Below are positions 26,841-38,176 of a DNA stretch of 64,000 nt, piece after piece. Each line of letters opens with the position of its first letter. The first letter of the stretch is position 1. A program made the position numbers and the translations under genes. The notes under the pieces are model-generated. The model saw only the letters and a list, made by a program, of their open reading frames with translations. It was not told the DNA's origin and searched no databases. Origin of the DNA: Fidelibacterota bacterium (GTDB lineage Bacteria; Fidelibacterota; Marinisomatia; Marinisomatales; Marinisomataceae). The stretch covers positions 1 through 64,000 of the forward strand of contig BPEH01000004.1 of assembly GCA_019654715.1 (NCBI GenBank). The letters run 5' to 3'.

Positions 26841-28055
26841 CTAACTACCATCATTATTAGCAGGTACAACACCTAGAATTTTGCACATCATTTCATATAA
26901 ATGAATATTGTGAATCTCTGGACCAGAAAATCCAGATTTGAATGCAGGACCATGTGCAATAAAAATCCCGTTCATTGACTGATAGTCTGGATCGTAACCA
27001 TGTGATCCAGCAATAGGAGTACGTCCTGGAGTCATTATACTCCAATGTTCATCTGCAAGAAGAAGTATCGGTTCAATACGATTATTATTTTTGTAGTTAA
27101 ATTTATCAGGAATATCCTCTTTTTTAAAAACTTGCGTATTGTCAATATTTTGCAAAGCCTGATAAACAGATTCCAACTTACCTTCATTTGGACGAATTTC
27201 CATGAATGGACCTCCTCCAACTGTTACAACGTCATCTAAATTAATATAATCAGCAATATTAATAACTTTTGTATCAGGTGTTTCCGTCATTCCATGATCT
27301 GAAACAATCATAATATTTACCTCATTCAGAATATTTTGTGCTTCTAATCCATCTATCAAATGCCCAATGGCTTTATCAACAACTCTAATAGCTTCAATTG
27401 TTTCATCTCCATCTGGTCCATATGAATGCCCTTTACTATCCACTACACTGAAATATGAGGCTAAAAATGATGGTCTAGCATTTCCAGTATGCAAGAGCCA
27501 TGAAAGAATTTGATCCATACGATCAAGATTAGTCGGATCTTCGTTATATACATAATATTTTGATGGACGGATACCCATGATTTCAGCATCAGACATCGGC
27601 CAAAACATAATCATAGCTCTTTTAGCTTGTTTTTCAATAGTAACCCAGATTGGTTCAGCATCAATCCATTTACCATCTTGAGCAGCTGTACTTCCTGCTC
27701 CTATATAAAAATATTCGTCAAAGTCTGCATCATAAAAATAATTTGAAATAATACCATGGTTAGATGGATAATTCCCTGTAACAATACTGATATGATTAGG
27801 AAAAATTTTTCTAGGATAACTTGTTTTTAATCCATCTGCTTTGGAACCATTGGCAATAAGTCGATCAAAATTGGGAGTCTCCACCTTATCAAAATAGTCC
27901 CATCTAAAACCATCAATTGATATCAATATTAACGGGGTACTGGGTTTTGCCATAGTAAGATAAATCTGTTCCAGAACTTGACCCATGTATTGTCTCATTA
28001 CTTGATTGCATGATGTAAGAAAGAATACTAGAAAGACTAGAAAATTATTCTTCAT
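26841..28055 (-). CDS. Nucleotide pyrophosphatase/phosphodiesterase-family lipoprotein lacking the usual nucleophile
   Basis: 404 residues with a lipoprotein signal (FLVFFLTSC, Cys16). The type I phosphodiesterase fold is clear: LISIDGFRWDYF, the loop YPRKIFPNHISIVTGNYPSNHG, DSKGHSYGPDGDE, VSDHGMTE and AGSHGYDPD, which carry the metal-binding Asp and His residues. In the nucleophile loop, families have KTFPNH with a catalytic threonine; here the residue is isoleucine (codon ATT). A single C-to-T change would explain it, so it may be a sequence error or a real loss of activity. The start overlaps the DPP IV end by 11 bases, suggesting co-expression. Confidence 0.85.
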   Translation of the reverse strand: MKNNFLVFLVFFLTSCNQVMRQYMGQVLEQIYLTMAKPSTPLILISIDGFRWDYFDKVETPNFDRLIANGSKADGLKTSYPRKIFPNHISIVTGNYPSNHGIISNYFYDADFDEYFYIGAGSTAAQDGKWIDAEPIWVTIEKQAKRAMIMFWPMSDAEIMGIRPSKYYVYNEDPTNLDRMDQILSWLLHTGNARPSFLASYFSVVDSKGHSYGPDGDETIEAIRVVDKAIGHLIDGLEAQNILNEVNIMIVSDHGMTETPDTKVINIADYINLDDVVTVGGGPFMEIRPNEGKLESVYQALQNIDNTQVFKKEDIPDKFNYKNNNRIEPILLLADEHWSIMTPGRTPIAGSHGYDPDYQSMNGIFIAHGPAFKSGFSGPEIHNIHLYEMMCKILGVVPANNDGS

Positions 28056-30413
28056 TAGATAAATGACTCATAAGAAAATTGATCATCTTTTTGTATAAAT
28101 GTTCTCTATTCTTCCAACCATCTGCTTTATTTTCAGCAGTTAAGAAATTATTATTACTCATTCCATGATTACCATTTGGATACAAGAAGAGCTCCATTTC
28201 CTTTCCATGTTCGGCATAAGCTTTTGCTAATTGAATGGAATGTTGGTGATGAACATTATCATCTGCAGTCCCATGAATCTGAAGTAAATGCCCTTTTGCA
28301 TTTTCTACATGGGTTAATACTAAAGGCATTTTTATATCCTTCTGGGTTCTCTTCTACCAATCCCATATATCTTTCTGTCCATATTGTGTCATATAATAAT
28401 GGATCCACTTTTGGAGCAATTGAAACACCTGCCTTAAAATAATCGCTTGCAAGAGTCATACACATGTTGGTTAAATAACCTCCACCGCTCCATCCCCAAA
28501 CACCAATATTATCACCATCGACGTAAGGAAGGCTTTGAAGATATTTTGCAGCTTCTATGTGATCTTTTACAATATATTTTCCGTAATCACCATAGGCCAT
28601 ATCTTTAAAAGCTTTTCCTCTACCACCTGTCCCTCGATTATCAAAGGAAAAGATGATAAATCCTCTTTGAGAAAAATATTGGTGAAAAACGTGATTACCT
28701 GCACCCCATCTGTTGTTTACCATTTGGGATCCTGGACCACCATAATTGTAAAGAATCACAGGGTATTGTTCCATGGAATCAAAATTATGTGGAAGAGTAA
28801 TAATTGCATTCAAACGTTCTCCATCATCTGTAAAGAGATTCATTAAGCGTGGATAGGTAAATCCATACTCATCAAATTGGGTACGATCTGTCTCTGCAAG
28901 CATACGTTTTGATGTCCCAGAATTGCTTCTCAAAATGGTTTTGGATGGAGTAGTAAAATTAGAATAAGAATCGATAAAAAAGTTTGTAGTTGGTGAAAAT
29001 CTAGCTGAATGAGTCCCTTGTTCAGATGTTAAACGTTTTAATTTTGATCCATTAAATCTAACCGAATAAATATGGTTCTCAACCTCTGATTCTCTTTTTC
29101 CTGAAAAATAAATAATCTCATTTTCAACATCGATCGCATTCATTCCATTTACTTCCCATTTTCCTCTTGTAATTTGGTTAATAAATTGGCCATCAGGACG
29201 ACTTCTATAGATATGTTTGAATCCATCACGTTCGGATATCCAAATAATTTCATCATTATCAAGAATATCTATATTAAAAGTACCTGATGTTCCAAAAAAA
29301 TCATAAGCATCTACCCAAGTATTATTTTTATCATTTAATACTAATGTTGTTTCATTATTATCGATATCATATCTAAAAAATTTCAAATCATTTTGTTTGC
29401 GATTCAGTGTGGTGATATAAAAATTATCTTTGTTTTTATGCCATATAGCATTTGGAATATAATAGGTATCTTCAGGCAATGGAATCCAAGTAATGTGTGA
29501 AGCTTCAGGTGATAACTCTGGAACAACTTCTTCTACAATTTTCCCCCACTAATTCCAATACAACTTCTTCTGTTGCTGGCATCTCTTCTACAACTTCCTC
29601 TTGAACCAAAAGTTCTTCCACAAATTCTTCTTCGATAGGAGCTTCAACAGTGTATGGTAATGCATTTAAATCAATAATACCAAGCTTCACTGTCGGATTT
29701 GTCTGACCAGCCTTTGGATAATAAATATACTTAACTACTGGATATTTTGATGCATAGTCAATTAGTGGGTATTTTTCCACTTGAGATTGATCTTCTTGCC
29801 AAAAAACAATATAATTGCCAGAAGGACTCCATCTATACGCATCATAGCTTCCAAATTCTTCTTCATATACCCATCCAAAGTGTCCATTAAGTGTTGTTTC
29901 GCTTCCATCGGTTGTCAATTGAACTTCTTCTAAATCTTCTAATGAAAATAAATAAAGATTATTGTCGTTTCTTACATAGGAAACATATTGATTGTCTGGA
30001 GAAATTTTTACATTTCTTAAACTATCAGGATTAGCAGAAACTGGAGTAATTGTATCATTAGCAATATTATAAACATGGTACGTACCATATGAAGAATGTC
30101 TCCATATACTAACATTATTTGTTTTGAGTAGTAACAATGTTTGATCTTTACTAAAACTATGACTAAAGCGATCTAATTGGTCTTTTTTGATACTAAAAAC
30201 TGTGGTTGTATCACCTCTAGCTAAATCATATCTATGAAAATTTTTCCCAAGAGAATCGCTATCAGAAAAATAATAGGCATCTTGATTGTTAATCCATTGA
30301 TAACTCCCAATTCTATCGTAGCGGAATGTCCCTCCCATTACATCTTTGAGTTCAATAGTCTTTTCCTGAGGGAAAATAATGGTGAAAAACAATAAAATTA
30401 CAATTTTGCGCAT
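28045..30413 (-). CDS. Dipeptidyl peptidase IV, S9 family, frameshifted
   Basis: An exported serine peptidase removing N-terminal dipeptides. The signal peptide is RKIVILLFFTIIFPQ. The beta-propeller half carries WVYEEEFGSYDAYRWS, the Glu-Glu motif that binds the free N-terminus. The catalytic half has GWSGGGY (Ser), HGTADDNVH (Asp) and NGNHGM (His). Shifts near 29535 (in GGGGG/AAAA) and near 28325 split it into three frames that together cover about 788 residues. Within the propeller a 50-residue E/V-rich insert (EEEFVEELLVQEEVVEEMP) is unusual. The neighbouring phosphodiesterase overlaps its end. Confidence 0.92.
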
Positions 30414-30495
30414 TAATAGATAATAAAGAAATTTTTAAAGAATATCACCTAAATAGTTTTGCATTCACGTATATGCTTCTATAAATTGCACACTT

Positions 30496-32325
30496 ATGGG
30501 AATCATTACAGGTATGCGCAATCAGATGCAGGTAGTCATGTGGATTATCCTTGTTCTATTTATTGTCAGCATGGCAATCGGTGGATTGGTAGGTGGCGCA
30601 AATATTGGTGATATATTTGGCCAAAATTCTTCTAATAATGTTGGTTCATTAAATGGGAAACCAATCTTGCATGAAGATTTTAATCGATTGGTATTTGATG
30701 AAATTGGTCGTCTTGAATCTCAGTCTGGTCAAACCATGTCTGATGAAGATAGAGAATATGTTAGAGCGGTTGTTTGGGAAAGATTGATTCAAGATCTCTT
30801 GATTCAGGAACAAATTGAGGAAAATGAAATTGTGATTGGAGATGAGGAAGTCTTGTACCAATTAACAAACAATCCCCCTCCTTTCTTACAAACTGCTTTT
30901 CAAAAAGATGGTCGGTTTGATCTAGAAACATATATGGAAGCAATTCTTAATCCACAGGGCGATGAATGGCTTCCTGTTGAAGAATATATGCGAAACATTT
31001 ATCTGCCACATTATAAACTACAACAACTAATTATTCATAGTGCTTCAACAGCAGAAGAAGATATTCGCAATAGCTATATACAGAGATTTGTTAACTATAA
31101 TATTGAAGTGCTCCATATAACAGATAAAGTGCTTGAGGAAGAAACTCCTCAACCATCCGAAAAAGAATTAATGGCAGCTTATAATGAAAATATTGATGAT
31201 TATGAACAACCAGAAATGCGATATATGAAATATGTCAAATGGCCTATTGTTTCTAATTACAATGATTCTTTACGTGTTCAATTAGAAGCAGGAGATCTAA
31301 TACGACGCATTCATCAAGGAGAAAGTTTTGCAGATATAGCAAACGCGTACAGTGAAGATCCAGGCAATATCGTAAATCCGGACTCTCTTAATGGAGGAAG
31401 GCTTGGTTGGTTTAATAAAGGGCAAATGGTCAAAGAATTTGAAGAGGCAGCTTTTAATGGTAAAATAGATGAGGTAGTCGGTCCTATTCTAACACAATTT
31501 GGATATCATATTATTAAAATTAACAATAAGAGACCATTTGAAGATGGAGAAGAACAAGTAAATGCATCACATATCCTACTAACGGTTACACCAGGTAAAG
31601 ATACAGAAAATGAATTACGAAATTTATCAAGCATTTTTTCTTTAGAAGCTAAAGAATATGGGTTTTTTGATTTAGCAGACTCTCTTAATATGGAAATAAA
31701 TGATGCAAATGGGGTTCAAAGAGCATCTATATTTATAGAAGACATCGGGGTAGCAAGAAATGCAGTACAATTTGCTTTTAGTAGCGAAGAAGGTGAAGTA
31801 TCCGAATATGTAGAAAATGATAGTTATTTCCTTGTATTCTATCTGGATTCAATCTCACCATCAGAAGCAATGTCATTTGAAACTGTGAAAGAAAGTTTGA
31901 TAGAAGAATCCATTGTTGATATAAAAAAGAAACAAATTGAAGAAATTGCAAATAATCTTTTAATAGACAAGGAAAATGTCAATCTATCTGACTTAGCAGA
32001 AACCTACCCTAATTTTGAATATGTGGAAGAAGCAACAGGTACTTTGATTGGCAGTTTCACATCTATTGGAAAAAGTAACTATGTTGCCGGTGCATTGCTT
32101 AATGCTAAAGAAGGTGACTTTTTAGGCCCATTACAAACTATACGAGGACAAGCTTTCATCAAAGTATTGAGCATAGATGCAATCAATGAAGAAGATTTTG
32201 ATGAAAAAAAAGAATCGTTAAAATTTAGTTTAATTATCCAGAGACAGAATTTAATATGGAGTAATTGGTTACAAGCTCTTCGAGATGATTCTGATATTGA
32301 AGATAATCGATTTGATTTCTACTAA
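30496..32325 (+). CDS. ppiD: PpiD-like membrane-anchored peptidyl-prolyl isomerase
   Basis: 609 residues. One N-terminal membrane helix (VVMWIILVLFIVSMAIGGLVGG) precedes a SurA/PpiD-like chaperone domain (NGKPILHEDFNRLV, WERLIQDLLIQEQI) and a parvulin rotamase domain near 235-350 (YSEDPGN, GGRLGWFNKGQMVKEFEEAAF, FGYHIIKI). A second, degenerate parvulin-like region follows from about 355 (NASHILLTV) to 470. It should help fold outer-membrane and periplasmic proteins. The frame is intact. Its stop overlaps that of the convergent accA. Confidence 0.9.
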   Translation: MGIITGMRNQMQVVMWIILVLFIVSMAIGGLVGGANIGDIFGQNSSNNVGSLNGKPILHEDFNRLVFDEIGRLESQSGQTMSDEDREYVRAVVWERLIQDLLIQEQIEENEIVIGDEEVLYQLTNNPPPFLQTAFQKDGRFDLETYMEAILNPQGDEWLPVEEYMRNIYLPHYKLQQLIIHSASTAEEDIRNSYIQRFVNYNIEVLHITDKVLEEETPQPSEKELMAAYNENIDDYEQPEMRYMKYVKWPIVSNYNDSLRVQLEAGDLIRRIHQGESFADIANAYSEDPGNIVNPDSLNGGRLGWFNKGQMVKEFEEAAFNGKIDEVVGPILTQFGYHIIKINNKRPFEDGEEQVNASHILLTVTPGKDTENELRNLSSIFSLEAKEYGFFDLADSLNMEINDANGVQRASIFIEDIGVARNAVQFAFSSEEGEVSEYVENDSYFLVFYLDSISPSEAMSFETVKESLIEESIVDIKKKQIEEIANNLLIDKENVNLSDLAETYPNFEYVEEATGTLIGSFTSIGKSNYVAGALLNAKEGDFLGPLQTIRGQAFIKVLSIDAINEEDFDEKKESLKFSLIIQRQNLIWSNWLQALRDDSDIEDNRFDFY

Positions 32326-33267
32326 GCTTCTCTAAAAACACCAAGCTTATCATATCTTTCTATCCTAGAAGATAGATAATCTGTAATATTTTTTTCTTTT
32401 AACAAATTTATCTCATCTACTATAGTTTTCTTGAGAGTTTCAATCATCTCATCACAATGTCTGTGTGCACAACCTGTTGGTTCATAAACAATCATATTAC
32501 ATATGTTATGTTCCATTAAATCTTTAGGAGTCAGTCTCAAAGCACTTGCAGCCTCTGGTGCTTTTGAAAAAGTCTTGCCATAAAATTGATGCACAACCTT
32601 CAGGACTAATAACAGAAAACCAAGTGTTTTCTAACATTAACATTTTATCACATAATCCAATTCCTAAGGCACCACCACTTGCTCCTTCTCCAATAACAAT
32701 TGATAATATCGGGGTCTCGATTGATGCCATTTCAATAAGATTATTTGCAATAGCATATCCTTGTCCTCTTTCTTCTGCTGCAACTCCAGGATCAGCACCA
32801 GGAGTATCAATTAAGGTAATAACTGGTAAATCAAATTTTTCTGCCATTTTCATAATACGTAATGCTTTTCTATAACCTTCAGGCTTCATCATGCCAAAAT
32901 TTCTATACAAATTTTCTTTTGTATTCCTGCCTTTCTGTTGACCTATAATAACAACACGATGAGTATCTATAGTTCCAATGCCAGCGACAACAGCTTTGTC
33001 ATCAGAAAATGCTTTATCTCCATGCAGTTCAATAAAATCATCACACCAAGCTGATATATAATCAAGGGTATACGGACGATTAGGATGCCTAGCTAATTGA
33101 ACTGTCTGCCATGGATTTAGATTAGAAAAAATTTCTTTTTCTTTTTCTATCCTCATATTTTTTAGTTGATCCAATTTTTCTGATTCAGAATCAATGGAAA
33201 CTAAATTTTGAATTTCATCATCAAAATCCTTCAGAGGTTTTTCAAAATCTAAATAATGTTTTTTCAT
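32322..33267 (-). CDS. accA: Acetyl-CoA carboxylase carboxyltransferase alpha subunit, one frameshift
   Basis: Transfers the carboxyl group from biotin to acetyl-CoA in fatty acid synthesis. The N-terminal frame holds [63 protein letters not shown] and [12 protein letters not shown]. After EGCASILWQ an extra T in a T-run near 32569 breaks the frame; the rest reads [21 protein letters not shown], as expected. Joined length is about 315 residues. No accD is in the window. Confidence 0.95.
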
Positions 33268-33978
33268 TTATCTTTTTAACCTAAACAATCTCCAAAAACC
33301 AAACAACCATACTTTTAAAATTGCTTCTATTACAACAGATCTATCCATCTTGGATTCTCCAACAGTACGATCTGTGAAAGTTATTGGATGTTCTATAATT
33401 TTACAATTTTTTTGAGATGCACGAAATGTTGTTTCAATCTGGAAACAATATCCTTGGGATGAACATTCATTAAAATTTATAAGGTGCAACGTATCGCTTT
33501 TCCAGGCCTTAAATCCAGCTGTCAAATCTTTAATAGGCACACCTGTAATCAATCTAGCATAAAGATTAGCAAAATAACTTATATATAGACGACGCACTGG
33601 CCAATTTATCACCCTTAATCCTCCATGATATCTGCTACCTATTATTAGATCATTTTCTGATAAAAGTGCAAACATATGAGGAACTTCTTTTGGATCATGT
33701 GATAAATCTGCATCCATTTGTAAAATCAAATCATAATTATGTTTTAATGCCCAATTGAATCCAAACACATATGCAGAACCTAATCCATCTTTTGTTGGTC
33801 TTGTTTCAACATTAACAGATTCTTGGTAATGGCTTCTTACTAAATCTCCTGTTCCATCAGGAGAGCTATCATCTACAATTAATATATCCAGACTTATATC
33901 CAATGCCAAAAGCATGTCAATTGTCTTAATAATGTTTTTTGCTTCATTATATGTAGGAAGTATAACTAGTCGTTTCAT
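33268..33978 (-). CDS. Polyprenyl-phosphate mannosyl/glycosyltransferase, GT2 (DPM1-like)
   Basis: 236 residues of the dolichol-phosphate-mannose-synthase group. Signatures: VILPTYNEAKNI at the start, IVDDSSPDGTGD, LILQMDADLSHDP with the metal-binding DxD, and GSRYHGG. RTVGESKMDRSVV near the end is also diagnostic. No C-terminal membrane domain is present, so it is a short soluble type. The donor is probably a sugar nucleotide and the acceptor a polyprenyl phosphate. The end is one base from accA; the start is coupled to the DUF4837 gene. Confidence 0.92.
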   Translation of the reverse strand: MKRLVILPTYNEAKNIIKTIDMLLALDISLDILIVDDSSPDGTGDLVRSHYQESVNVETRPTKDGLGSAYVFGFNWALKHNYDLILQMDADLSHDPKEVPHMFALLSENDLIIGSRYHGGLRVINWPVRRLYISYFANLYARLITGVPIKDLTAGFKAWKSDTLHLINFNECSSQGYCFQIETTFRASQKNCKIIEHPITFTDRTVGESKMDRSVVIEAILKVWLFGFWRLFRLKR

Positions 33979-34996
33979 TATTTAACCCTAAAAGTTCTAG
34001 CAATCAAATCCATTTGTCTGATATAGAATGCTTTTCTTCCTCCTGGGTTATATACCAAATAAGTAATATAAAACGTTCTGTCTGATTCGTCGTCATAGAA
34101 AAGATGACCCTGAAAAGGGCCTCCTTTAGCTCCTTCGATGGATTCCCACAATCCTGATATTTTATAAGCAGCATCTTCCATATAATCATCAACCCAATCA
34201 ATTACCAAAAAATCGCTATTATACTGAATTGATTTAAAATATTCTTCAGGAAAATTATTTGCTAATTCGACTGCAGTTTCTTTTGAAAAATGGTTCCCTT
34301 CTCTCCAATAAACTGCTAACCATCTAAAAGGCATTTCTTGTCCAATCCATACAAAATTGGAAGCAGCTTCATTTCTAATCATCTCCCACCCCCAAGGCAA
34401 ATTGATGTTCCAACCATAGCTTTCTAATAACATCGACTCTTTGTCTTCTTGATGTTGCGCTTCTAAAAGATATTGGGATTGTTTTTTATCAAAATTTGCA
34501 TTGAATTGTGATTTAATCCATTCACCATTTTCTAAAAAATATTCTTCGATAGAATCAGAATCAGAACCGCTTACAATCATAAATAATTGATTTTTAGCAA
34601 ATTGGTCTTGAGATAAAATGACCGGATCTCCCTCAAGTGTTTCGTTAAATTTTTTAGTACCTAATAAATTTTTCACCAATTTGGTTGCAGGATTTAATTC
34701 AAAATCACCAATTGATGCAATTTTAAAGGGTTGGTTTGTGTCTTTAATGCTTGATAATTGACAGGATCAGAGAATTTTACTTTGTAGAATGACTCTGGCT
34801 CAGGAGTTAATAGGGTATCATTAAATACAATCGATAACAAACTCTCTATTTGTTTTCGATCTTCTTTGGCAGCTAAGACAACTAAATCGTCGCTACCTCC
34901 TATCGAATCTCTCTTTACCTCACAGTTAACAACAAAAATAAGGCAAATAAAGATAGATATTATCTTAATTGCTTTTTCTTCTATTAGAAATCTCAT
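33978..34996 (-). CDS. DUF4837-type lipoprotein, one frameshift
   Basis: Joined length is about 339 residues. The N-terminus has a lipobox (IFICLIFVVNC), then VVLAAKEDRKQIESLLSIVFND, which is the opening of DUF4837 proteins. A shift near 34725 leads to PFKIASIGDFELNPATK and the main frame, with DQFAKNQLFMIVSG, SYGWNINLPWGWEMI and GPFQGHLFYDDESDRTFYI. Family members occur in Bacteroidota and allied groups; the function is unknown. It overlaps the preceding gene on the same strand by 32 bases. Confidence 0.75.
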
Positions 34997-35697
34997 ATAA
35001 AAATACCAGTATTAAAGTTAGTATTAAGAAAATTAGCATTGGTTCCCATGTTAAGAAAGGATAGTTAATAAATTTTTCTCTTGATGTAATCATAGAACTT
35101 GGAGAAATAGAATTATCTGCACTTATATTTGCAGAATATTGTATCGACGTTAAACCATGCGGATTAAAATAACTTAGAGAAAGATTTATTGGTTTATTTG
35201 ATTGATAATTATTTATTAATCCCTTTCAAAAAATTTAGACCATTTTGATCTCTTATTTCTTCAAGATTAATATCATTTACCGATGCAATAAATTCTTCTG
35301 AGGCGAATGGTAGCTGAAATGCTATCATCAATGTTTTTACATCGCTTAATGATTCAAATTTATATGAAAAATCTCTTGGTCCAGGAACTTGACTGTACCT
35401 ATTTAAAAACAGATAAATCTTATGTTCACCATCTCTTTCAATCGAAGCAATAGGTTGGTCCTCAATTTTTAATACTTCCTCAAAAAATTCATCATTATTT
35501 GATACCAGATACAGAACCGAATCAATCTCAGTTGGCACTATAAATTGATGTTGGTTGGAAGAATCTGTATCAAATTTATACTCTACCATAATTCCTTGAT
35601 AATAATATTCTGGATAGATTGTAACCGACAAAGTATCAATAACAGATTGCGAAAATATACAGCCTATAAATAAAATAGAAACAAATCTCTTCTTCAT
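34965..35697 (-). CDS. Exported protein with C-terminal membrane helix, frameshifted
   Basis: The first frame (162 residues) has a signal peptide (RFVSILFIGCIFSQ) and a beta-rich domain. It stops at 35209 after GINK, but a one-base shift there continues as NNYQSNKPINLSLSYFNPHG for about 75 residues, to a membrane helix (MLIFLILTLILVFLY) and a basic end, with a stop at 34965. The longer product would be a membrane-tethered periplasmic domain. I do not recognise the family. Neighbours are DUF4837 and a CPBP protease. Confidence 0.6.
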
Positions 35698-35700
35698 CTT

Positions 35701-36393
35701 CTAAGTTAATAGAAAAATAACAAATATATCATAAAATGAATGAGTGATGGCAGTAATTCCAAAGCCTCTTTGAACATATAGAAATGCTAAAAATATACCA
35801 GCAATAAATCGGACAGCGAAAGCTTCTTGGTTGAATGATTCTGCTCCAATAAAATGAAATGAAGAAAACAAAATTGCTGAAAAAATTACAGCATAGAAAT
35901 TTGTAGAGAATTTACTTAATCGAAACAAAAATTTTATTGATTGGTAAAATATATAGATTAACAACACTCTGAAAATGAGTTCTTCATAAATACCAGCACC
36001 TAAAGACAATATTATATTACAATAGAGATCATTAGTAGAAACGTCCATTAAATAAAGATTGCCCATCAAAAAAAATAAGATAATAGCATATACAATAGAT
36101 TCAAGGAACATTCCCCTAAATATGGTCTAGAAATACTTAATGAATTAAAATGGTGCTTCTGATAATAAATAATTATTAATAGAACAAACAAAAAAATTAT
36201 TGATGATACATAAATAACGTCAAATCCTAACCTTAATATTGCTTGTTCAATCAATACATCGGCGCCATTCTGGATATAATTAAATTCTATTTCCTCATCC
36301 AAAAAATACCTAATTCATAGGTAAGGAAAATTGGCAAAGTGATAATAAAACTATAGAGAGGTGAACTAGATTTTTAAAATAATCTTTAATCAT
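35701..36393 (-). CDS. CPBP-family intramembrane protease, frameshifted
   Basis: Membrane protease-like protein of the CAAX/Abi group. The conserved motifs lie in the 35701-36111 frame: EELIFRVLLI (the EExxxR motif), FSSFHFIG and a C-terminal ITHSFYD. The N-terminal membrane helices are in other frames: MIKDYFKNLVHLS at 36393, then SFIITLPIFLTYELGIF, then DEEIEFNYIQNGADV to LIIIYYQKH. Shifts lie near 36348, 36305 and 36112. Substrates of bacterial members are mostly unknown. Confidence 0.8.
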
Positions 36394-36394
36394 A

Positions 36395-38176
36395 TCAAAT
36401 CTTCAATACAGCCAATAAAGCTTCTTGAGGAACTTCTACCTTTCCAATCATACGCATTCTTTTTTGCCTTTTTTTTGTTTTTGAAGAAGTTTCTTTTTTC
36501 GTGTTACATCACCGCCATATAATTTTTCAGTCACATTTTTTCTAAAAGGAGCAATATTCGTTCTTGCAATAACCCTAGTACCAATAGAAGCTTGAATAGG
36601 AATCTGAATTTGTTGTCTCGGAATAAGTTCTTTCAATTTTTGACACAATGCTAACCCACGATGATAAGAATCTTTCTTAGAACAAATCATTGATAAAGCA
36701 TCAACAGGTTCTTTATTAATAAGAATATCTAGTTTATCCAATTTGCTTTTTTTGTATTCTTTGAATGTATAATCAAACGACGCATAACCTTTTGAAGCAG
36801 ATTTAATGGAATCATAAAAATCAAAAATTATTTCACCCAATGGCAAATCATAAATTAATTGTACCTTAGAACTTGATAGATAGGAAGTTGATTGATAATG
36901 CCCTCTTCTATCTTGACAAATCTTCATCATATTTCCAATATATTCTGTTGGAGTTAAGATTTCCGCTGTAACAATCGGCTCTAAAATATCTTCTAAAATT
37001 TTTGGTGATGGTAATAAAGCAGGTCTATGAACCTCAACTTGAGTTTTATCTTTTAGATTTGCTAAATATTTCACGTTGGGACTTGTTGTAACAATCGAAA
37101 GATCGAATTCACGTTCTAACCTTTCTTGAATTATTTCCATATGCAATAATCCCAAGAATCCACAACGATATCCAAACCCCAAAGCATCACTCACTTCTGG
37201 TTCAAAAACAAGGGAAGCATCATTAAGTTTCAATTTCTCAAGCGCTGTACGTAAATCATCATAATCATCTGCATCAGAAGGAAATAAGCCTGAAAAAACC
37301 ATCGGTTTAATCTTCTGAAAACCAGGCAAAGCCTTAGAGCAAGGATTGTTAACGGTGGTAATTGTGTCTCCAGGCAATACATGCTCAATATCTCTAATAT
37401 TTGCTATAATATAACCGACTTCACCCTCTTCCAACGATGAAGCTTTTTTTCGATCAATTACGAAATGTCCAACTTCATCAACTTCATAATAAGTATCATG
37501 AGAAAAAAATTTAATTTTCATACCACGTTGAATAGATCCTTCATAAATACGAACATACGCAACAACCCCTCTATATTTATCAAAAATAGAATCAAAAATA
37601 AGTGCTTTTATTTTTTTATTCTTTGATATAGAGGACAAGGAATTGACTCAATAACTTTATTCAATATATTTTCAATTCCTTCACCAGTTTTCGCACTTGT
37701 TAATAAAATATCCTTCTCTTCACAATCGGTTAATTCAATAATTTGTTTCTTTACATTTCAATGTCTGCATTGGGTAGATCTACTTTATTAATTATTGGAA
37801 TTATTTTTAAATCATTTTCAACTGCCAACAAATAATTAGTTACCGTTTGTGCTTCGATTCCTTGAGCAGCATCAACAACTAACAATGCTCCTTCACTTGC
37901 TGACAATGTACGAGAAACTTCATATGAAAAATCAACATGGCCTGGAGTATAAATTTAAAGGTTCAAAATATGATCCTTAAAAGTCATTCTAATAGAATGA
38001 CTTTTAATGGTAATCCCTCTCTCACGCTCTAGGTCCATACTATCCAAAACTTGGTTTTTCATTTTTTTCTTTGAAATTGTACCAGTGAACTCTAGCAACC
38101 GGTCTGCAAGAGTAGATTTCCCATGATCGATATGAGCAATAATACAAAAGTTCCGAATGTATTGAATATCATTCAT
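36395..38176 (-). CDS. lepA: Elongation factor 4 (LepA), frameshifted
   Basis: Ribosome-associated GTPase. The start at 38176 reads [21 protein letters not shown] (G1 loop), then [12 protein letters not shown] shift near 37955 leads to [26 protein letters not shown], and further shifts near 37760 and 37630 join the main frame with [21 protein letters not shown]-like [14 protein letters not shown] and [12 protein letters not shown]. Near the end, a shift in an A/G run around 36475 replaces GKKECV with [22 protein letters not shown], the expected C-terminus. Joined length is about 595 residues. Confidence 0.95.
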
